From: Novosphingobium sp. B 225
GTDB lineage: Bacteria; Pseudomonadota; Alphaproteobacteria; Sphingomonadales; Sphingomonadaceae
Direction: 5' to 3'
Assembly: GCF_002198665.1 (NCBI RefSeq)
Contig: NZ_MWLM01000064.1
Location: 20,143 to 84,142, forward strand
Length of the DNA stretch: 64,000 nucleotides
Part shown: piece after piece, positions 59,979 to 64,000 of the stretch
Numbering within the stretch: position 1 is the first letter of the stretch
Layout of the letters: the number at the start of each line of letters is the position of its first letter
Notes under the pieces: model-generated
Told to the model about the DNA's origin: nothing
The model's database searches: none
What the model saw: only the letters and a program-made list of their open reading frames with translations
Made by a program: the position numbers and the translations under genes

Positions 59979-61435
59979 GTCAGAGCCTGCGCCTCAAGCG
60001 CGGCCTCATCCCCGCTTTCATCGACGATCCATTTGACCATCCGGCGCAGCGGCTCGATCCCGTCCTGCGGCCCTGGTGCCTGGTTGAGCGTCGTCGCGCC
60101 GCCCAGCGAAACCAGCCGCTGCGCGCCGTGCCAGGCGAGTTGATCGCGCAGCCGCTGCTTCAGGCTTTCGGGATAGATGCCAATCGTTTGCGTGTAACTG
60201 TTCACACTGCGCACTGCCTGTTCGACCGTATCAACCGGCACAATATTCGCCACCCGGCAGGCCAGCTGCCGCGCGAAATCGACCGGACCTGCTGAATGCG
60301 AGACGATCACCGCGCCCTCATTATGGCGTCCACCAAACACGGTATATTCGTCGTCGACGAACGCCAGCGCGTCAATCTCGTCCTTTAATTCGCGGTCAAA
60401 GGCTTTGTGCGGGGTGGAAAGGTGCTGGGGCAAGGCTTGCAGCGCGGCAAAGGTCAGTTCGCCCAGCCGCCGGGCGCGGGCGATCCCCTCGGCATCGGTG
60501 CCGCTTTCAACGTGGACCACCCGCGCGTTGACGCAGCCTTCCTGGTTCATCGCCCCGATGTCCACCGCCAGCCGCCGCGCGACATGTTGCAAGGTCGCTT
60601 CGTCCGCAAAAGCCTCGCGCCCGATCAGCGAACCGGAATGCTTGGGATCAAGCGCAATCAGGTCCAGCCCCGGCTGCAGGTACTGCGTCAGATGTTTGAT
60701 CCCGGCAAACCCGCCCCAGGCCACGATCTTTTCGATCCGGCGCGGGTCATAAAGCGCGGCCTCGATCCGTTCGTCTCCGCCCTTCCAGTATGCGACTGAG
60801 ACGTGGCGCGTGAGCGGATGGTCGGGGGCCATGCCGATCATCGTCCGCACGATTGCCGCGGTGGTCAGGGGATCGTTCGACGGGGTCTTGATCACGGCAT
60901 CGCTGCGGGTGATGGCGTTGCGGATCACCGTGGTTACCCCCACTACTGGCACGTTCCCGGCGATGATGTGGACAGCGCGCGAACCGACCGCGCGGATCGA
61001 TACCGGCGGCGCGTTGCGATCAGCGGTGGGCTGGCGCACCCAGCCTTCCAGATAGTCTACCCCGATCGTTCGCTCGGCAATGTCGCGCACCGATTGTGGG
61101 CGGAAATAGGCCGGGATCATATCATAGTGATAGCGCAGGATCGGGTCCGACAGGCCCGAAGTCTGCCGCGACAGTTCAAAGGCTTCCTGCAAATAGGGGT
61201 TCTCGGCCAGCACCAGCCGCTCACCCAGCTGGCCCAGAAAGGCGATGATCTCATCCAGCGACAGCGCATAAAGCTCACCCAGCGACGCGGGGTTGGTGAG
61301 TGGCAGCCGCGGCAAGTAGGCGGCGAGATCGGGCGCGGAAAACTGCGCTCCGCCGCGCCGTCCGCCGAAATCGACCCAGTCAGCCTCGATCACTTCGCCG
61401 CGCAGCAGCAGCGGCACCTTGAACGCGGCGCTCAC
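59975..61435 (-). CDS. LuxC-like acyl-CoA reductase (aldehyde dehydrogenase fold)
   Basis: A 486-residue LuxC-family protein: VHIIAGNVPVVGVTTVIRNA and KTPSNDPLTTAAIVRTMIG (cofactor region), catalytic Cys in AMNQEGCVNARVV, and a final ALEAQALT. LuxC enzymes reduce acyl-CoA or acyl-enzyme to aldehyde with NADPH and work with LuxE. Start is GTG at 61435, overlapping the LuxE-like stop (GTGA). Its presence outside a bioluminescence operon suggests reduction of a carboxylic acid/CoA ester. Confidence 0.86.
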   Translation of the reverse strand: MSAAFKVPLLLRGEVIEADWVDFGGRRGGAQFSAPDLAAYLPRLPLTNPASLGELYALSLDEIIAFLGQLGERLVLAENPYLQEAFELSRQTSGLSDPILRYHYDMIPAYFRPQSVRDIAERTIGVDYLEGWVRQPTADRNAPPVSIRAVGSRAVHIIAGNVPVVGVTTVIRNAITRSDAVIKTPSNDPLTTAAIVRTMIGMAPDHPLTRHVSVAYWKGGDERIEAALYDPRRIEKIVAWGGFAGIKHLTQYLQPGLDLIALDPKHSGSLIGREAFADEATLQHVARRLAVDIGAMNQEGCVNARVVHVESGTDAEGIARARRLGELTFAALQALPQHLSTPHKAFDRELKDEIDALAFVDDEYTVFGGRHNEGAVIVSHSAGPVDFARQLACRVANIVPVDTVEQAVRSVNSYTQTIGIYPESLKQRLRDQLAWHGAQRLVSLGGATTLNQAPGPQDGIEPLRRMVKWIVDESGDEAALEAQALT

Positions 61436-62856
61436 CGGCTTTGCTCCAGCAGGAAGTCAATCGCCTTGTCATGCGCTTCGGGCGCGCCGGCGCAATTGAT
61501 CTTGTCATCGCCGTCCTTGATGTCGCTGAACCGGGCGATGTCGGGTTCCAGATAAGGGCCGTGCCGCCCGCAGGCGCAGGGCGCATCGAACCCGGCCATG
61601 GTAACCCGGTCACCCGAAACCAGCCCGCCCCAATAGCTTTCGGGCAGCAGATCCAGCAGTGCCAGCCGCCCCGTACGCCGCCCGTCGCGCGGCAGCATCG
61701 CGCCGCTATCGGGATCGAGCAGGAACGGCACCACCACCGGCGGGAAGTGGAAGTTGCCATGTTCGCACTTGGGGGCATTGGCCATCAGTTCAGTCATGCC
61801 GAAAAATTCGAGGCAGCGGTCAAACCCCAGGAATTCAAAGATCTGCTGCTTGTAATCGGCGGGCATGACCTTGCCCTTGGAGCCGCCGCCGCTGGTCAGG
61901 ATCGATCCGGGACCGAACACGTTTTTCAGCCCCCGCTTCAGCCCTTCCTCGGCCCATTCGAACAGGATCGGCCAGACCGCGAACAGGAATACGTCCTGCC
62001 CGCCAAAGCGGTGCAGCGCTTCGTCAAAGAACCGGTCCATGTCCGCACCGCGACTGGCCTCGCGCGCAGCGAATTCGTTTCGGCGGGCGATCAGGCTGGC
62101 GGGGAGGGCCAGGTTCCCGGCCTCGCCCCGCGCCTCGGCCGCGCGTAGCCGCCCGGCGAGTGAGAGCACGTCGGCGCTGAACCAGGCGTCGGGATAGAGG
62201 AACAAGGCATTGTCCTGCCCCCCGGCGTAAAGTTCCGCCTGCCGGTTCATCCCCCGCGCGATCGAGCTGGCGCCCATGCGGTAGGAAGGTGAGATCAGCG
62301 GCAGGTGATCGACCAGAAGATCGCGCTTCTGGCCGCCTGATTCGGGTGCAAAATCGCGGATGCAGTTGGCGTTGATCCGCACGGTCAGGTCCAATTGCGC
62401 CTTGGTGCGCGGCAGGATCGACAATTTGCCGCTGGTGCCAAAGGTGTGGATCGGGGCGAGGTCACTCCCTGCCTCCAGCGCGCGCAGCCAATCGTCGATA
62501 GTGTCCACGCCGTCCAGGATCACGCGTGACAGATCGGTGGTGGTGAGCGAGCCGAGCCATTTGGTCATCCGGTCAAATCGGCCCTGTTCGATGAAGCTCA
62601 AAGGATAGCTTTTGTACACCGTGTGCGGGAACAGCAGCGGAGCAAGGTCCTGCCAGCAGTTGATTTCGGTGATCCCGTTTTCCGCGGCCATCCGCCCCAG
62701 TGGTGCGATCCGGGGGGACAGCGCGGCGAAACGCTGGCGCGCTGCTTCAAGCTGGGCCTGGTCTCGCTCCGGCGCGCTCACGGCAAAACCTGCGGCATAG
62801 TCGCACTGGACGAAGCTTTGCGGATTGGCGGCCAGCTGGGTAGCAAGATCGGTCAT
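61432..62856 (-). CDS. LuxE-like acyl-protein synthetase
   Basis: A 474-residue LuxE-family/ANL-like protein: IHTFGTSGKLSILPRTKAQL (P-loop-like phosphate motif), GPGSILTSGGGSKGK, EFFGMTELMANAPKCEHGNF (acyl-adenylate motif) and cysteines in CACGRHG. LuxE activates a carboxylic acid as acyl-adenylate and hands it to LuxC. Start ATG 62856 has AAAGGAGA upstream. First gene of the luxE-luxC-luxR unit; divergent from an aldehyde dehydrogenase gene. Confidence 0.85.
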   Translation of the reverse strand: MTDLATQLAANPQSFVQCDYAAGFAVSAPERDQAQLEAARQRFAALSPRIAPLGRMAAENGITEINCWQDLAPLLFPHTVYKSYPLSFIEQGRFDRMTKWLGSLTTTDLSRVILDGVDTIDDWLRALEAGSDLAPIHTFGTSGKLSILPRTKAQLDLTVRINANCIRDFAPESGGQKRDLLVDHLPLISPSYRMGASSIARGMNRQAELYAGGQDNALFLYPDAWFSADVLSLAGRLRAAEARGEAGNLALPASLIARRNEFAAREASRGADMDRFFDEALHRFGGQDVFLFAVWPILFEWAEEGLKRGLKNVFGPGSILTSGGGSKGKVMPADYKQQIFEFLGFDRCLEFFGMTELMANAPKCEHGNFHFPPVVVPFLLDPDSGAMLPRDGRRTGRLALLDLLPESYWGGLVSGDRVTMAGFDAPCACGRHGPYLEPDIARFSDIKDGDDKINCAGAPEAHDKAIDFLLEQSR

Positions 62857-62951
62857 GCGGTTCTCTCCTTTGGCCGATAGTTCGCACGGACCGGACCGCG
62901 CCGCATCATGCAAACGGATGACGCCTCGCGCATATTGACGCCGCACTGCAC

Positions 62952-62972
62952 ATTGCTATGTTCTATAGCAAT
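62952..62972. promoter_or_regulatory. Perfect inverted repeat before aldehyde dehydrogenase gene
   Basis: ATTGCTAT-GTTCT-ATAGCAAT: exact 8-bp arms, 5-base spacer, ending 14 bases before the ATG of the aldehyde dehydrogenase gene and 95 bases before the divergent LuxE-like start. It lies where a repressor would block transcription of the dehydrogenase. Confidence 0.6.
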
Positions 62973-62986
62973 TCGGGAGAGTCGAT

Positions 62987-64000
62987 ATGGAATTCACGCG
63001 CATCAATCCGATTACCGGCGAAGCTGCCTCGACCGCGCAGGCGATGAAGGCGGGCAATATTCCCGCGATTGCGGCCCGCGCTGCCGCCGCGTTTCCGGCC
63101 TGGTCCGCGCAGGGGCCCAATGCCCGCCGCGCAGTGCTGATGAAGGCTGCCGCTGCGCTCGAAGCCAAGCAGGATGCTTTCGTCGCGGCGATGATGGCGG
63201 AAACCGGCTCGACCGCGGGTTGGGCGATGTTCAACCTGGGGCTCGCTGCCGGGATGGTACGGGAAGCTGCGGCGATCACCACCCAGATCACCGGCGAAGT
63301 GATCCCCAGCGACAAGCCCGGCTGTCTGGCCATGGCGCTGAAGGAACCGGTTGGCGTGATTCTGGGGATCGCCCCGTGGAACGCGCCGATCATTCTGGGC
63401 GTGCGCGCGATCGCCGTGCCGCTGGCCTGCGGCAACAGTGTGATCCTGAAAGCCAGCGAAACCTGCCCGCGCACCCACGCCCTGATCATCGAGGCCTTTG
63501 CCGAGGCGGGCTTTCCCGAAGGCGTGGTCAATGTCGTCACCAACGCGCCCGAAGATGCTGCCGAAGTGGTCGGTGCGCTGATCGACGCGCCTGAGGTCAA
63601 GCGGATCAACTTCACCGGCAGCACCAATGTCGGCCGGATCATCGCAGTTCGTGCGGCGCAGCAGCTTAAGCCGTGCCTGCTCGAACTGGGCGGCAAGGCC
63701 CCGCTGATCGTGCTGGAAGACGCTGATCTTGACGAAGCGGTCAAGGCGGCGGCGTTTGGCGCTTTCATGAACCAGGGCCAGATTTGCATGAGCACCGAGC
63801 GGATCGTCGTGGTCGAAAGCGTGGCGGACGAATTCGCCAGACGCTTCGCCGCCAAGGCCGCTTCCATGCCCGCCGGTGATCCGCGAGAGGGCAACACCCC
63901 GCTGGGCGCAGTGGTCGATCAGAAGACCGTGAGCCACGTGAACGCGCTGATCGACGATGCCCAGGCAAAGGGTGCCAAAGTGATCGCGGGCGGCAAGGGT
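62987..64000 (+). CDS. NAD(P)-dependent aldehyde dehydrogenase (partial, cut by window end)
   Basis: 338 residues visible, open at the right edge. ALDH motifs: IAPWNAPIILGVRAIA, ILKASETCPRTHALII, the FTGSTNVG cofactor loop, the general-base Glu in LLELGGKAPL and the nucleophile Cys in NQGQICMSTERIV. It resembles salicylaldehyde/vanillin-type dehydrogenases. GGGAGAG precedes the ATG. It oxidises an aldehyde, which could counterbalance the aldehyde made by the divergent LuxE-LuxC pair. Confidence 0.88.
   Translation, partial: MEFTRINPITGEAASTAQAMKAGNIPAIAARAAAAFPAWSAQGPNARRAVLMKAAAALEAKQDAFVAAMMAETGSTAGWAMFNLGLAAGMVREAAAITTQITGEVIPSDKPGCLAMALKEPVGVILGIAPWNAPIILGVRAIAVPLACGNSVILKASETCPRTHALIIEAFAEAGFPEGVVNVVTNAPEDAAEVVGALIDAPEVKRINFTGSTNVGRIIAVRAAQQLKPCLLELGGKAPLIVLEDADLDEAVKAAAFGAFMNQGQICMSTERIVVVESVADEFARRFAAKAASMPAGDPREGNTPLGAVVDQKTVSHVNALIDDAQAKGAKVIAGGKG

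Noticed and set aside
59028-62856. A bioluminescence (lux) operon
   Set aside because: LuxC and LuxE homologues are present but no LuxA/LuxB pair; the single LLM protein is 381 residues and resembles general LLM monooxygenases.

Overview
The window is GC-rich, densely packed proteobacterial chromosome. It most likely comes from a sphingomonad (Novosphingobium/Sphingobium type). Pointers are a TonB receptor of the sphingomonad outer-membrane style, an NDUFS4-like complex I subunit, the alphaproteobacterial order SRP RNA - dnaX - ybaB, and several families of intergenic palindromic repeats of the kind common in this order. The assignment is an inference from gene style; no rRNA or other taxonomic marker is present.

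Layout. 1-3100: minus-strand acid phosphatase, NTF2-like protein and DUF1254/DUF1214 protein, divergent from a TonB receptor and an SDR (3107-6233). 6608-13473: housekeeping genes (hrpB, NDUFS4-like, a secreted unknown, SRP RNA, dnaX, ybaB), with two long inverted repeats at 9056-9519. 13489-18570: a secreted adhesin-like protein, a small unknown, an amidohydrolase and an MFS exporter. 18634-29030 (minus) and 29212-45001 (plus): two divergent, tightly coupled operons that carry most of a steroid-degradation pathway. 45157-49823: a block of NTF2-like proteins and a BaiH/DCR-type flavoprotein, bordered by two copies of one repeat family. 49816-64000: an SDR with an altered active site, a Baeyer-Villiger monooxygenase, two LuxR-type regulators, a luciferase-family monooxygenase, cytochrome b561/YceI proteins, a sulfatase, a LuxE-LuxC pair and a truncated aldehyde dehydrogenase.

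How the genes work together. The leftward operon encodes HsaA (3-HSA hydroxylase), HsaD (meta-cleavage hydrolase), HsaE, HsaG and HsaF (side product to pyruvate and propionyl-CoA), a ketosteroid-dehydrogenase-like flavoprotein, a sulfotransferase, an SDR and small NTF2/SRPBCC/DUF1214 proteins. The rightward operon encodes an SDR, HsaC (ring A extradiol dioxygenase) and the C/D-ring (HIP) pathway: IpdA, IpdB, an extra enoyl-CoA hydratase, IpdC, EchA20, an acyl-CoA dehydrogenase pair, FadA6, a second SDR, a second dehydrogenase pair including a FadE30-like protein, IpdF, a MaoC hydratase, a steroid delta-isomerase (KSI) with all three catalytic residues, and FadD3. Not found in the window: HsaB (flavin reductase), KshAB and a KstR/KstR2 repressor.

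Regulation read from sequence. A 28-bp dyad (NCGTA-N18-TACGC) occurs twice before the TonB receptor and once between the two steroid operons, which suggests that uptake and catabolism are co-regulated. A second dyad (ATAACCC-N4-GGGTTAT type) lies before the BVMO/SDR pair, before one luxR gene and before the luciferase-family gene. A 67-bp genomic palindrome sits in frame inside an acyl-CoA dehydrogenase gene.
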